Below, piece by piece: positions 32,969-42,091 of a stretch of 54,167 nucleotides of DNA (within the stretch, counting starts at the first letter, position 1; every line of letters starts with the position of its first letter). This stretch comes from Deltaproteobacteria bacterium (lineage in GTDB: Bacteria > Desulfobacterota > Syntrophorhabdia > Syntrophorhabdales > Syntrophorhabdaceae): positions 1-54,167 of the forward strand of contig JAKORG010000037.1 of NCBI GenBank assembly GCA_029777945.1. The letters are read 5' to 3'. The notes beneath the pieces were generated by a model. It had not been told where the DNA came from and did not search any database. It saw only the letters and a program-made list of their open reading frames with translations. A program made the position numbers and the translations under genes.

Positions 32969-34498
32969 TTATCCCTCTATCCTCGGAAAAATAGGGCTAA
33001 TCTTTGTTATCTCAGATATATCTTCTGTATAATAAAAATCTTCTTCCCCTTCGAGTAAAGCCTTCTCAATGGGTCTTTTTATACCTATTGCTTCCCATAT
33101 TTTTTGGGATTTGACAGGCATAAATGGATAAAAAAGTAGGGCAGAAATTCTCAGGCCATTCCACAAATTGAACATAACAGTAGAAAGCCTCTTGTCTTTT
33201 TCTTTGTTTAGCCTCCAAGGTGCCTCTGAATCTATATACTTGTTCATAATAGAGATTATATCAAATGCATTTTGAAGCGCCTTATAATAGGAAAAGGTAT
33301 CCATTGATTTTTTGTATTCATCAACGAATCTTCTTATTGCTGTTTCAAAATTTTCATCGATTCCGTTTTTCTTTTCCGGTCTTTCTATTTTACCTTTTTG
33401 AAATTTATTCACCATTGTAACAGCTCTACTTACAAGATTTCCGAAATCGTTGGCAAGATCACCATTTATCCTACCTACAATGGCATTTTTTGAAAAGTCA
33501 CCATCCAGTCCAAACGGGACCTCCCTGAAAAGAAAGAACCTGAATTCATCTACTCCATATGTATTCACCACCTCATTGGGGTCTATCACATTACCCAATG
33601 ATTTTGACATTTTCTGACCTTCTATTGTCCACCAGCCATGGGCAAATATATGCCTTGGTGGTTCAATACCCATGGACATTAAAAAGCATGGCCAATATAC
33701 TCCATGGAACCTCAATATATCTTTTCCTATCAAGTGCATATCGCAGGGCCAGAACGCCTGAAAATGTTCATCGTCTTCAAGATAGCCTATACCTGTAAGA
33801 TAGTTTGTTAATGCATCAAACCATACATACACAACATGCTTATCGTTCATGGGAACTTTTATACCCCATTGAAAACTCGTTCTACTCACGCTAAGATCTC
33901 TCAGGCCTCCCCTTACAAAACTTATAACCTCATTGTATCTTATTTCAGGCATGATAAAGTCTTTATGGGATTCTATATATTCTAAGAGTTTCTCTGTATA
34001 ACCTGAGAGTCTAAAAAAATAGCTTTCTTCCTTTAATCTCTCAGGTTGCCTTAAACAATCTGGACACTTTCCATCTACTAACTGAAATTCTGTAAAATAA
34101 CTTTCACAGGGGACACAATACCAGTCTTCATATTCACCGAGATAAATATCTCCTTTTTCAAATACCTTTTTGAATATATACTGAACCACCTTTTTGTGCC
34201 TTTCTTCTGTTGTCCTTATAAAGCCTGTATTGGATATGTTCAGCTTTTTCCATAAATCTATAAAACCATAAACCATTCTGTCTGCAAGTTCTTGAGGTGC
34301 TATCCCCTGTTTTGATGCCGCCTGCTCCACCTTTTGGCCGTGCTCATCAGTTCCTGTTAAAAAAAATACATCATAGCCACCTATTCTCTTGTATCGTGCC
34401 ATGATATCTGCGGCAATGGTCGTGTATGCATGGCCGATATGTGGGACATCGTTTATATAATATATGGGGGTCGTGATATAATATCTCTTCTTAATCAT
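32969..34498 (-). CDS. metG: Methionyl-tRNA synthetase
   Basis: A 509-residue class I enzyme. The HIGH motif is in YYINDVPHIGHAYTTIAAD at the N-terminus. A connective-peptide zinc knuckle follows (WYCVPCES...CPDC), and GQKMSKSLGNVIDP is the KMSKS loop near residue 300. It ends soon after the anticodon domain and lacks the C-terminal tRNA-binding EMAP-like extension found in longer MetRS, a common short form. It is followed by the DUF721 gene after 1 bp. Confidence 0.97.
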   Translation of the reverse strand: MIKKRYYITTPIYYINDVPHIGHAYTTIAADIMARYKRIGGYDVFFLTGTDEHGQKVEQAASKQGIAPQELADRMVYGFIDLWKKLNISNTGFIRTTEERHKKVVQYIFKKVFEKGDIYLGEYEDWYCVPCESYFTEFQLVDGKCPDCLRQPERLKEESYFFRLSGYTEKLLEYIESHKDFIMPEIRYNEVISFVRGGLRDLSVSRTSFQWGIKVPMNDKHVVYVWFDALTNYLTGIGYLEDDEHFQAFWPCDMHLIGKDILRFHGVYWPCFLMSMGIEPPRHIFAHGWWTIEGQKMSKSLGNVIDPNEVVNTYGVDEFRFFLFREVPFGLDGDFSKNAIVGRINGDLANDFGNLVSRAVTMVNKFQKGKIERPEKKNGIDENFETAIRRFVDEYKKSMDTFSYYKALQNAFDIISIMNKYIDSEAPWRLNKEKDKRLSTVMFNLWNGLRISALLFYPFMPVKSQKIWEAIGIKRPIEKALLEGEEDFYYTEDISEITKISPIFPRIEG

Positions 34499-34549
34499 CT
34501 TTTCACTCCATAAAACTTTTTTACTTTAAATCTAAAGGTGCGAACTCAC

Positions 34550-35335
34550 TCAATCAACGGATTTTATATCTTTCAATGTTACATTTACAAGGTTTCCGTC
34601 TTCGAGTTCCACGGTAAAGGTAGAACTCAAGGGATTGTGTTTGACAACCTTTCCCTCACCCTGTTCGAGGATTACCTTTTTACCTATCTTTGGAAACTCC
34701 TTTTTATATTCCATATACATATCGTATTCATATGCGAGACAGCACATGAGCCTTCCGCATATTCCTGAAATTTTGGCAGGATTTAAAGCAAGGCCCTGTT
34801 CTTTTACCATTTTAATAGAAACGACTGAAAAGTTGTTCAAAAATCTCTTGCAGCAACAAATATTGCCGCAATTACCGAGCCCACCTATGATCTTTGCCTC
34901 ATCTCTGACCCCAATCTGCCTTAATTCTATCCTTGTTTTAAATTCTTTGGCAAGCTCCTTTACAAGTTCCCTGAAGTCTACCCTGTTTTCCGAGACAAAG
35001 TAAAAAAGAAGTTTTGAGGCACCAAAAAAATACTCTGCTGATAGTAGTTTCATAGGTAGGTTTAGTTCTTCAATCTTTTGTTTACATATTTTAAAGGCAT
35101 TTTCCTCCTTTTCCTTGAGTTTGAAGTATTCCTCCACCTCTTCTTTTTTGGGAATGCCTGCTACCTTCTTTAAACCCTCCTTTACATTTTCTTCAGGCTC
35201 TGTAATTATAATACCAAGACAAGTGCCCTTTTCAAGCTCACACAAAACATAATCTCCCTTTTTTGCCTCTTCTGGCACCTCCATCTCGAAGACACATCCA
35301 TAGCAATCGTTTATCTTTACATAAGCGCTTTTCAT
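34550..35335 (-). CDS. ricT: PSP1-domain protein, RicT/YaaT family
   Basis: A 261-residue protein of the PSP1 family. In Bacillus, RicT (YaaT) works with RicA and RicF in mRNA maturation and carries an Fe-S cluster. Conserved parts here are LSAEYFFGASKLLFYFVSE, IELRQIGVRDEAKIIGGLG with CGNICCCKRFL, and NPAKISGICGRLMCCLAYE. These cysteines could hold a cluster. The start is the ATG at 35335, one base after the holB stop (TAATATG). The tmk-holB-ricT-metG order is conserved in many bacteria. Confidence 0.92.
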   Translation of the reverse strand: MKSAYVKINDCYGCVFEMEVPEEAKKGDYVLCELEKGTCLGIIITEPEENVKEGLKKVAGIPKKEEVEEYFKLKEKEENAFKICKQKIEELNLPMKLLSAEYFFGASKLLFYFVSENRVDFRELVKELAKEFKTRIELRQIGVRDEAKIIGGLGNCGNICCCKRFLNNFSVVSIKMVKEQGLALNPAKISGICGRLMCCLAYEYDMYMEYKKEFPKIGKKVILEQGEGKVVKHNPLSSTFTVELEDGNLVNVTLKDIKSVD

Positions 35336-35336
35336 A

Positions 35337-36395
35337 TTACCCCATAATATTATACAAAAGGTTCTCAAACATAAGCCACTTGTTGATATTATACTTCATT
35401 ATCACGGCAGTTTCCTTTATTTTTTTAATCGATGCCTCTATCCACTCAAGATTATAAACAGAATTTTCTATGACCTCTGCAAAATCTTTATTTATTACGC
35501 AACTGGCATTGTCCATTTTTTTTATCATAAACATATCTCTGAAGAGGGACAATAAAAAACCAATAAAAATGGAGCATTCCCTGTTTCCTTTTGCTATGTG
35601 TTCGGAAACAAGGGTTATAAGGACATGGCTTTTCTTTTTTCCCAGTATAAGCTCTCCCAATATCCTCCTTATCTCAAGGTTTTTATCTTCAAGCCAGAAT
35701 ATACCATTGCCTATACTGCCCTGAGAAATGGACGAGATTAAATCTGCCCTTTTTTCCTCAACTTCCAAGGTATTCATAAAATATCCTTTTATTAAATCCT
35801 GCGGTAAGGGATTAAATAAAACCTTTACACATCTCGACTTAATCGTCACTGGCACATCACCTTCTCTTGAGGTTATAAGAAAAAACATATTGTAGTCAGG
35901 GGGTTCTTCAAGGGTTTTTAGGAATGCATTGGCGGCATCATTGGTTAAATTCTCTATGTTATCAATAATTATTATCCTTTTTTTTCCTTCATGGGGATGT
36001 CTTATTACCTCTTCATTTATGCCTTTTATCTTTTTCTCCTCATTTCCCCTTATAAAATCTATGCTAATGGATGAGACTTCTTTTATCTGCTCACCATTTT
36101 CCTTTAAATTTTTTTTACCATGTAAGCTTGTAGCCCATTCCAAATATTGGTGATCGAGGACTAAAAGGTCGGGGTGTGTTAATTTCTTCACCTTCATACA
36201 GGATCTGCAAAAACCGCAGTCTTCACCGGTTTGACACAGAAGCTTACGGGCTATAGAAATGGCAAATGTTTTCTTTCCTATACCCTCCAATCCTGAAAAG
36301 AGAAAGGCGTGGGGTACCCTTTCCTTTTTAAGAATAGAAGATATCAGGGCCTTTTGCCTCTCATGACCCATTATGTCTTTAAAGACCCCGTGCAT
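35337..36395 (-). CDS. holB: DNA polymerase III delta' subunit
   Basis: A 352-residue clamp-loader subunit. HAFLFSGLEGIGKKTFAISIAR is the Walker A region and IIIIDNIENLTNDAANAFLKTLEEP the Walker B/sensor region. A zinc module reads CGFCRSCMKVKKLTHPD. The typical arginine-finger part ITSREGDVPVTIKSRCVKV follows. It overlaps tmk by 17 bp and precedes ricT by 1 bp. A lysine/glutamate-rich insert (KKNLKENGEQ) follows the zinc module. Confidence 0.94.
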   Translation of the reverse strand: MHGVFKDIMGHERQKALISSILKKERVPHAFLFSGLEGIGKKTFAISIARKLLCQTGEDCGFCRSCMKVKKLTHPDLLVLDHQYLEWATSLHGKKNLKENGEQIKEVSSISIDFIRGNEEKKIKGINEEVIRHPHEGKKRIIIIDNIENLTNDAANAFLKTLEEPPDYNMFFLITSREGDVPVTIKSRCVKVLFNPLPQDLIKGYFMNTLEVEEKRADLISSISQGSIGNGIFWLEDKNLEIRRILGELILGKKKSHVLITLVSEHIAKGNRECSIFIGFLLSLFRDMFMIKKMDNASCVINKDFAEVIENSVYNLEWIEASIKKIKETAVIMKYNINKWLMFENLLYNIMG

Positions 36396-37002
36396 TTATT
36401 AAGCTATCCACCCTATCTTTTATGATTTTATGTATCTTTTCAACGGATTCGCTGCCATCCAATACAAGAAACCGTTCTCTGTGTTCTTGGGAGAGTTTAA
36501 GATAGGCGTCTCTTATCTTTTTGTGAAAAGAAAAACCCTCCTTTTCAAACCTATCCATATGTCCTGTATTGTTCATTCTGCGGGCAAGGCCATCTATTAC
36601 GTCATAGTCGATGAGTATTGTTAAATCCGGTGTAATCCCTTCTGTCACAAAATTATTAATAAATTTTATAGTTTTTAAATCTATCCCTCTACCATAACCC
36701 TGATAGGCATAAGTAGCATCAAAAAACCTGTCACAGAGCACTATCTTTTTATCCTTTATAGCAGGGATAATAACATCTTTCACATGTTGAGCCCTTATGG
36801 CCATTATTAAAAGCAGCTCTGTTTTAGGGGCAATGTGTCTATCTTTGTTTAAAAGCAGATCCCGCAGAAATTCTCCGATTTCTGTTCCACCTGGTTCCCT
36901 TGTCTTTATAACATCATAGCCTTTACTTTTTAGATATTCGTACAGGAGGTTTATCTGTGTTGTCTTTCCACTTCCCTCTATACCCTCAAAGGTTATAAAC
37001 AT
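36379..37002 (-). CDS. tmk: Thymidylate kinase
   Basis: A 207-residue enzyme that phosphorylates dTMP to dTDP. The P-loop is FITFEGIEGSGKTTQINLL, the dTMP-binding motif is KTREPGGTEIGE, and VLCDRFFDATYAYQGYGRG is the DR[YF] region. The LID segment ARRMNNTGHMDRFEKEG is short and contains one Arg pair. It lies 5 bp after efp and overlaps holB. Confidence 0.96.
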   Translation of the reverse strand: MFITFEGIEGSGKTTQINLLYEYLKSKGYDVIKTREPGGTEIGEFLRDLLLNKDRHIAPKTELLLIMAIRAQHVKDVIIPAIKDKKIVLCDRFFDATYAYQGYGRGIDLKTIKFINNFVTEGITPDLTILIDYDVIDGLARRMNNTGHMDRFEKEGFSFHKKIRDAYLKLSQEHRERFLVLDGSESVEKIHKIIKDRVDSLINARGL

Positions 37003-37007
37003 GATAT

Positions 37008-37574
37008 CTATTTATTAACCCTCTCTACATACTCTCCTGTCCTTGTATCTATCTTCACTGTATCTCCTTCTTCTACAAAAAGTGGCACCTGAATAGTAAA
37101 ACCTGTTTCAAGGACTGCAGGCTTGGTGGCATTCTGGGCCGTATCTCCTCTGACCCCTGGCTCTGTCTTAACTATCTTTAAATCAACAAAATTTTGTATT
37201 TCAGCACCGATAGGTTCTCCATTATGAAAAAGGACTGCTATGGTCATACCCTCTTTCAGATAATTTTTTGCATCACCAAGATTTTTTTCTTCTATGAACA
37301 ACTGCTCGTAATTATTAACATCCATAAAATAGAACTTATCTTCTTCTTTATACAGATACTGCATTTCTTTTTCTTCAACATCGGGCTCTTCGAATTTTTC
37401 TCCAGACCTGAATGTCTTATCAAGGACATTGCCTGTTATCAAGCTCTTTACCCTTGTCTTTACAAAAGCCGCACCCTTTCCTGGTTTTACATGTTGAAAA
37501 TCAACGATCACAAAAGGTTCTTTGTCCAAAAGTATTCTCAGCCCTTTTCTGAATTCCTGTGTAGAAACAATCAT
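37008..37574 (-). CDS. efp: Translation elongation factor P
   Basis: A 188-residue protein that relieves ribosome stalling at polyproline. The KOW-like N-terminal domain carries FQHVKPGKGAAFVKTRVK, where K33 is the tip lysine that some bacteria modify. The two OB domains follow, with GDTAQNATKPAVLETG and the C-terminal VKIDTRTGEYVERV. Three ATGs in a row follow AGGAGG directly. I take the third (37574), which gives a 6-nt spacer; the first (37580) adds two Met. No modifying enzyme is in the window. Confidence 0.96.
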   Translation of the reverse strand: MIVSTQEFRKGLRILLDKEPFVIVDFQHVKPGKGAAFVKTRVKSLITGNVLDKTFRSGEKFEEPDVEEKEMQYLYKEEDKFYFMDVNNYEQLFIEEKNLGDAKNYLKEGMTIAVLFHNGEPIGAEIQNFVDLKIVKTEPGVRGDTAQNATKPAVLETGFTIQVPLFVEEGDTVKIDTRTGEYVERVNK

Positions 37575-37610
37575 CATCATCCTCCTAAATATCTTTTTTT
37601 CTTTATTTTT

Positions 37611-38684
37611 CTAAATCGTTACAGTGAGCATATCCTTTCTTATCTTGGTTAACACCTTTACATCAGTAGCACCTATAAATACCATATCCTCAAGCCTCAC
37701 GCCTCCAATATGAGGGATATAAATCCCCGGCTCAATGGTAATTACCATGTTTTCTTCCAATATCCCTGCAGATGTTGTATTTATTGACGGTGTCTCATGA
37801 ACTGCTATCCCTATTCCGTGACCTGTGCCGTGCCCAAAATACACACCATAGCCTGCCTTTTCGATGTATCCCCTGACTATCATATCGAGTTCTTTTATGG
37901 GCATACCAGGCTTTGCCTTTTCAATACCCAGTGCCCTTGCATCGTTTACCACATTATAAATCTCGTTTATCTTTCCATTTACCTCACCAAGCAAAATTGT
38001 GCACGTTTCATCGCTACAGTATCCATCTTTTTGCACACCAAAATCAATGATTACCGGCTCGCCGGCTGAGAGTTTTTTTTCCGTTGGCTTTGCATGGGGC
38101 AGGGCTGTCCGCTCCCCTGATGCAACTATTGTATCAAAGGAGGGTTTATCTGCACCGAGCCTCTCCATGGTGTAATCAAGGGTTCGTGCTATTTCTTTTT
38201 CTGTTTTACCAGGTCTTATCTCTTCGAATATTTCTTTGAAGGCGTTTGTGGCAATCTCTATTGCCTCAAGCATTAATTTTATCTCCTCTGCATCTTTGCA
38301 CTTTCTTATGTCTTCTATCTCCTCATTTAAGGGTAAAAACTCTATATCCTTTAGTGAATTCCTTAACCTTTCATACATATTATAGGTAATATGTGCACCG
38401 TCAAAACCCAATCTCTTTATCTCAAGCATCATACACAGTTCCCACAGCACATCCTTGTCTTTTTTTATTTCGTATACCTGGACATCGTTGACAGTCTCCT
38501 TTGCATATGTGATATAGCGAAAGTCTGTAAGCAAGAATACCTCACCCTTTGAAATAAGAAGTGTCGCCTCTGAGCCCCTAAAACCGGTTAAATAAAAGAT
38601 ATTATCCATACCTTTTATAATACAACCGTCAAGGCCCATATTATCCATTATGTTTTTAACCTTTTCTCTTCTCTTATTTAACAC
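37611..38684 (-). CDS. Xaa-Pro aminopeptidase (M24 family)
   Basis: A 357-residue metallopeptidase that removes N-terminal residues before proline. An N-terminal creatinase-like domain (FYLTGFRGSEATLLIS) precedes the pita-bread catalytic domain. Metal ligands are visible in PVIIDFGVQKDGYCSDETC, VYFGHGTGHGIGIAVHE, MVITIEPGIYIPHIGG and VRLEDMVFI. Its position next to efp is a frequent arrangement. All metal-binding residues appear present. Confidence 0.95.
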   Translation of the reverse strand: MLNKRREKVKNIMDNMGLDGCIIKGMDNIFYLTGFRGSEATLLISKGEVFLLTDFRYITYAKETVNDVQVYEIKKDKDVLWELCMMLEIKRLGFDGAHITYNMYERLRNSLKDIEFLPLNEEIEDIRKCKDAEEIKLMLEAIEIATNAFKEIFEEIRPGKTEKEIARTLDYTMERLGADKPSFDTIVASGERTALPHAKPTEKKLSAGEPVIIDFGVQKDGYCSDETCTILLGEVNGKINEIYNVVNDARALGIEKAKPGMPIKELDMIVRGYIEKAGYGVYFGHGTGHGIGIAVHETPSINTTSAGILEENMVITIEPGIYIPHIGGVRLEDMVFIGATDVKVLTKIRKDMLTVTI

Positions 38685-38688
38685 AGAA

Positions 38689-38910
38689 TCACCATATCTT
38701 TTTTGTCATTATCTTTTTAAAGATTGTGGGTTTCTGTTTCTCCTTTAATTCCTTTTTAAGGGCAGCACACCTCTTTCTATAAAAATCATTATCAGGCTCA
38801 TTTTTTGAAAGTTTTTCATATATCTCTATTGCCTTTTCTAAATAACCTTGCTGGAGATATATATCTGCAAGGGTTGCTGTAATTATCCTTCTTTCGTTTT
38901 TGTCCACCAT
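38689..38910 (-). CDS. Small TPR-like protein
   Basis: A 73-residue protein. IITATLADIYLQQGYLEKAIEIYEKLSKNEPDN fits one tetratricopeptide repeat (A-x-x-Y-L-x-x-G...A-x-x-x-Y-x-x-L), followed by a basic helix and tail. It ends 4 bp before the peptidase gene and is probably co-expressed with it. The ATG at 38910 is preferred over a TTG at 38913. The role is unknown; a single TPR suggests protein interaction. Confidence 0.7.
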   Translation of the reverse strand: MVDKNERRIITATLADIYLQQGYLEKAIEIYEKLSKNEPDNDFYRKRCAALKKELKEKQKPTIFKKIMTKKIW

Positions 38911-38965
38911 CAATAAGTTTTAAAATGATATAAAATGTAAATCAAGAAAAATTGAAAATACTCTG

Positions 38966-39685
38966 CTAAAAGACATCTATCCTATAAAATATTTTGTAGT
39001 TTATGCTGGCTATGTATATCCCATCTGGCTTTATTCTCCTTATAAGATTTTTTGCAATATGGAATACTATATTTTTTTCTATGCACAGGTCATATTTGTT
39101 CAAAATCACTGAGAAGATTTTATTTTCCACACCCTTTAAGAGTCCGTCAGATGAAAAAAACCTTAAAAATATCTCAGGGCTTATAAATTCATCACCTGAG
39201 ATGCCCGTTTTCTGAGAAAAGATTTGCCATCGAAACACACTATCTTTTATCTTTTTATATAAGGCATCAAGACCTGTTAGGATAAAAACCTTTTCTGTAA
39301 AATTGGGTATTACAGGCTCATATACTTCAGGGTATTTCAAAGGCTTTCTTTTTGCACCATCTGCCTCTATTAAAACAACATCAAATTCTTTAGCAATCTC
39401 TTTTATCTCATCTTCGTTAAGTGCCGTAAGTTTTCCCTCTTCTAATGATTTACCTATAAATATCGGATTTTTGTCTTTAAACCCTATCCCTTTTTGTTCC
39501 AACAAAATAAATGGCTTTTCAGCATATATCTTCGTAGTTGTGGTAATGGCTACTCTTTTACCAGTGCTTGCTATATGTGAAGCAAGGAATTTTATAAATG
39601 AGGTTTTTCCACCTGCACCGATAAAAGAGATAAATTTTAGGCCTTCTATATCATCTATAAGATCAACCCTTCTGTATATCCACAT
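38966..39685 (-). CDS. yqeC: YqeC-like selenium/molybdenum hydroxylase accessory protein
   Basis: A 239-residue P-loop protein. FISFIGAGGKTSFIKFLASH is the nucleotide-binding loop, followed by RVAITTTTKIYAEK, EFDVVLIEADGAKRKPLKYPEVYEPVIP and FSVILNKYDL, all characteristic of YqeC. Family members occur with selenium-dependent molybdenum hydroxylases. No such hydroxylase is in the window, so the pathway is inferred. The gene stands alone, with gaps of 23 bp upstream and 55 bp downstream. Confidence 0.85.
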   Translation of the reverse strand: MWIYRRVDLIDDIEGLKFISFIGAGGKTSFIKFLASHIASTGKRVAITTTTKIYAEKPFILLEQKGIGFKDKNPIFIGKSLEEGKLTALNEDEIKEIAKEFDVVLIEADGAKRKPLKYPEVYEPVIPNFTEKVFILTGLDALYKKIKDSVFRWQIFSQKTGISGDEFISPEIFLRFFSSDGLLKGVENKIFSVILNKYDLCIEKNIVFHIAKNLIRRIKPDGIYIASINYKIFYRIDVF

Positions 39686-39708
39686 GATGTTTTAATCACT
39701 GCAAAAAA

Positions 39709-40170
39709 TCATTTGAGCTCTACCTCTTTTCTTTGAAGTGGACTTTTATCAGTAGGTCCAACCCATATTTCTACCTCTGTATTAATAAATGTTCCCTTCG
39801 ACATTTTTATATTGCATGTTTTATCTTCTTTTACAAAATTCAATATCACATCTTTATACCTGTAACTATTTACAAACCTCCAACCGTTTTTTGGCAAATA
39901 TATCCTGAAATAATTTTCCAGTGACTGCATATCCACGTTTCCATCAAATACCATTATCCCTGCCTTAACATTTGGCGTTTCAAAGACAAAGCTTTTTTCA
40001 CTTATATATGTCAATTCTTTAGGCACAGGCACATCGGGAAAACCGTAAAATACCTGATTTACCGTCTCGCTTTTCTGTGTCTGTTTGGTGTCCTGTGTTG
40101 TTTTATTAAACCATGTACATCCTGAAAAAACAAAAATTGCAAGACATAAAACAATACATAATTTTTTCAT
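39709..40170 (-). CDS. Predicted lipoprotein, DUF-type
   Basis: A 153-residue protein with signal KKLCIVLCLAIFV and lipobox VFSGC, so Cys18 is the likely lipid anchor. After a Thr/Gln-rich linker comes a folded part with FPDVPVPKELTYISEKSFVFETPNVKAGIMVFDGNV and FRIYLPKNGWRFVNSY, a combination common in uncharacterised outer-membrane lipoproteins of anaerobic proteobacteria. Its ATG overlaps the folE2 stop by 4 bp. No function can be assigned. Confidence 0.85.
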   Translation of the reverse strand: MKKLCIVLCLAIFVFSGCTWFNKTTQDTKQTQKSETVNQVFYGFPDVPVPKELTYISEKSFVFETPNVKAGIMVFDGNVDMQSLENYFRIYLPKNGWRFVNSYRYKDVILNFVKEDKTCNIKMSKGTFINTEVEIWVGPTDKSPLQRKEVELK

Positions 40171-40958
40171 AACTGCCCTCCTTTATTTTCTATTTCAAGA
40201 TATGCATAGGCACTGTGGTTATGTATACTCTCAAAGTTTTCTGCCTCTATGGAAAACCATTTTATATTCTCATCTTTTGAAAGTCTTTCAGCAATATCTC
40301 TAACAACATCTTCTACAAATTTGGGATTTTCATAAGCCCTCTCTGTGATGAATTTTTCATCCTCTCTTTTTAAAAGAGAATAAATTTCTGTGCTTGCCGA
40401 ATCTTCTACAATGTCTATAAGGTCTTCTATCCAGAAAAATTTTTTAAATTTCACACACACCTTAACTATACCTCTCTGGTTATGGGCTCCGTAAGCACTT
40501 ATCTCTTTAGAACAAGGGCAAAGGGTATTAATAGGGACACTCACATAGACTTTAAATTCCTTCATCTCTCCAGGGCTATCCATGGAACCGCATACACCAC
40601 ACTGATATTCCATATAGCTGGGTTTTTTTGTAACAGGTGCCTCTTTTTTTACAAAATACGGAAATCTTATGTCAAGGTGGGCTGATTCTGCATCAAGTAA
40701 TTCCAGCATTTCCTTTAAAATTTTGGGAAAGTTCTTCATGTTTATCATGCTCTGGTTTTTATGGAGTATTTCCACGAATCTGCTCATATGGGTTGCCTTG
40801 TTTTCTTGACTTAGGCTCACATACATGTCTATGGTGGCAATGGTATGTTGATATCCATTCTCTTTATCGAGCACAACTATGGGATAGGTAATGTTCTTTA
40901 CGCCAACCTTATCTATTTTAATGTTTCTTGGATCACGCATATTTTGTATATCTTTCAT
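40167..40958 (-). CDS. folE2: GTP cyclohydrolase FolE2 (type IB)
   Basis: A 263-residue enzyme that converts GTP to dihydroneopterin triphosphate, feeding folate and queuosine synthesis. Typical segments are KIDKVGVKNITYPIVVLD near the N-terminus, THMSRFVEIL, the substrate/metal region STEIYSLLKREDEKFITERAYENPKFVEDVVRDIAERL (in consecutive parts) and NHSAYAYLE at the end. YQCGVCGSMDSPGE and CPCSKEISAYGAHNQRG supply the active-site Cys and His. It lies 9 bp after queD, which uses its product. Confidence 0.95.
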   Translation of the reverse strand: MKDIQNMRDPRNIKIDKVGVKNITYPIVVLDKENGYQHTIATIDMYVSLSQENKATHMSRFVEILHKNQSMINMKNFPKILKEMLELLDAESAHLDIRFPYFVKKEAPVTKKPSYMEYQCGVCGSMDSPGEMKEFKVYVSVPINTLCPCSKEISAYGAHNQRGIVKVCVKFKKFFWIEDLIDIVEDSASTEIYSLLKREDEKFITERAYENPKFVEDVVRDIAERLSKDENIKWFSIEAENFESIHNHSAYAYLEIENKGGQL

Positions 40959-40967
40959 GGATTTCCC

Positions 40968-41336
40968 TTACTCCCTGTATGATGCATAGGCGCTTTCAGA
41001 TTCCCAGACCCTTACCTCATGAAGCCTGATGTTTAAATTATCTATTAATTTTTTCAATCCATTATAAATATAGACTGCAATATATTCGGAAGAACATGCC
41101 CTTTTTTTAAAAAATTCAATCTCGTTTAAGTATTTGTGATCTAATGAACTCAGTATGTCTTTAAGGAGGTTTTTTAACACCTTAAAATTAATGAGCATGC
41201 CCCCTGGACCAAGTTTATCTCCCTCAAAAAGGACCTCCACCTTGAAATTGTGGCCATGTAATTCTTCGCATTTGCCATGATATTCTTCTATTCTGTGGGC
41301 TGCAGAAAAGGTGTCGGTAATATAAAGGGTAAACAT
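40968..41336 (-). CDS. queD: 6-carboxytetrahydropterin synthase QueD
   Basis: A 122-residue enzyme that converts dihydroneopterin triphosphate to 6-carboxytetrahydropterin for queuosine (preQ0) synthesis. FSAAHRIEEYHGKCEELHGHNFKVEV holds the zinc His residues and the catalytic Cys. LDHKYLNEIEFF carries the Asp-His pair and VRVWESESAYASYRE the Glu. It pairs with folE2 downstream. No ribosome-binding site precedes the ATG. A promoter (41343-41371) ends only about 6 bp before it, which suggests a leaderless transcript. Confidence 0.96.
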   Translation of the reverse strand: MFTLYITDTFSAAHRIEEYHGKCEELHGHNFKVEVLFEGDKLGPGGMLINFKVLKNLLKDILSSLDHKYLNEIEFFKKRACSSEYIAVYIYNGLKKLIDNLNIRLHEVRVWESESAYASYRE

Positions 41337-41342
41337 TAATTT

Positions 41343-41371
41343 AATTTACATTCAGAATAAATCAATGTCAA
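41343..41371 (-). promoter_or_regulatory. Sigma-70-like promoter of queD-folE2
   Basis: On the minus strand, TTGACA (41371-41366) and TAAATT (41348-41343) are separated by exactly 17 bp. The expected start point falls on or next to the queD ATG at 41336. Confidence 0.6.
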
Positions 41372-41413
41372 AAAATAAAAAAGCCTGAACCAAAACCCTG
41401 GGAAAGAAACACC

Positions 41414-42061
41414 TTAAGATGATTTTTTAACTGCCTTTTTTATAACTACATACCCGTTTGCAGGGCCTGGGATAGCACCCCTTATCATGAGTATGTTTGT
41501 ATCACCTCTTACCTCGACAACCTTCAGATTCTGCACTGTGACCTTCTCGTTGCCCATATGACCGGGCATCTTCTTACCTTTCATGGTTCTACCTGAGGTC
41601 ATGTTCTGGCCTATAGAGCCACCATGCCTGAAATATTCGTGGGTTCCACGGGATGCAGGTGAACCCTTAAAACCATGACGCTTTACCACACCTGCAAAAC
41701 CTTTACCTTTTGATATTCCTGTTACATCTACATATTCTCCTATTTGGAAAATATCTACTGAAATCTGAGAACCTATTTCGTTCGATTCGAGTTCTTCCTC
41801 TGTTACCCTGAATTCTTTTATAAACTTCAATGGTGTGATATTTGCCTTTTTAAAATGCCCTGTCATTGGTTTATTTACATTTTTAACCTTTTTAATCTCA
41901 TCAAAACCAAATTGTATGGCATTGTAACCATCAGTCTTTTCAGTCTTCTTTTGGATAACAAAGCATGGTCCTGCCTGTATCACAGTAACGGGGACTATGT
42001 TCCCATTCTCGTCGAATACCTGGGTCATCCCAAGTTTTTTTCCAAGTAAACCTATTCCCAT
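41414..42061 (-). CDS. rplC: 50S ribosomal protein L3
   Basis: A complete 215-residue L3. The start GLLGKKLGMTQVFDENG is diagnostic, and KGKGFAGVVKRHGFKGSPASRGTHEYFRHGGSIGQ and KKMPGHMGNEKVTVQNL form the central loop that reaches the peptidyl-transferase centre. In most bacteria L3 lies between S10 and L4 in a ribosomal operon. Here it is flanked by an MFS transporter and queD, with its own promoter (42092-42120) and a strong GGGAGGTG ribosome-binding site. Whether another copy exists elsewhere cannot be told. Confidence 0.97.
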   Translation of the reverse strand: MGIGLLGKKLGMTQVFDENGNIVPVTVIQAGPCFVIQKKTEKTDGYNAIQFGFDEIKKVKNVNKPMTGHFKKANITPLKFIKEFRVTEEELESNEIGSQISVDIFQIGEYVDVTGISKGKGFAGVVKRHGFKGSPASRGTHEYFRHGGSIGQNMTSGRTMKGKKMPGHMGNEKVTVQNLKVVEVRGDTNILMIRGAIPGPANGYVVIKKAVKKSS

Positions 42062-42091
42062 GTTAGCACCTCCCGTTGGTAAAATGCTATA

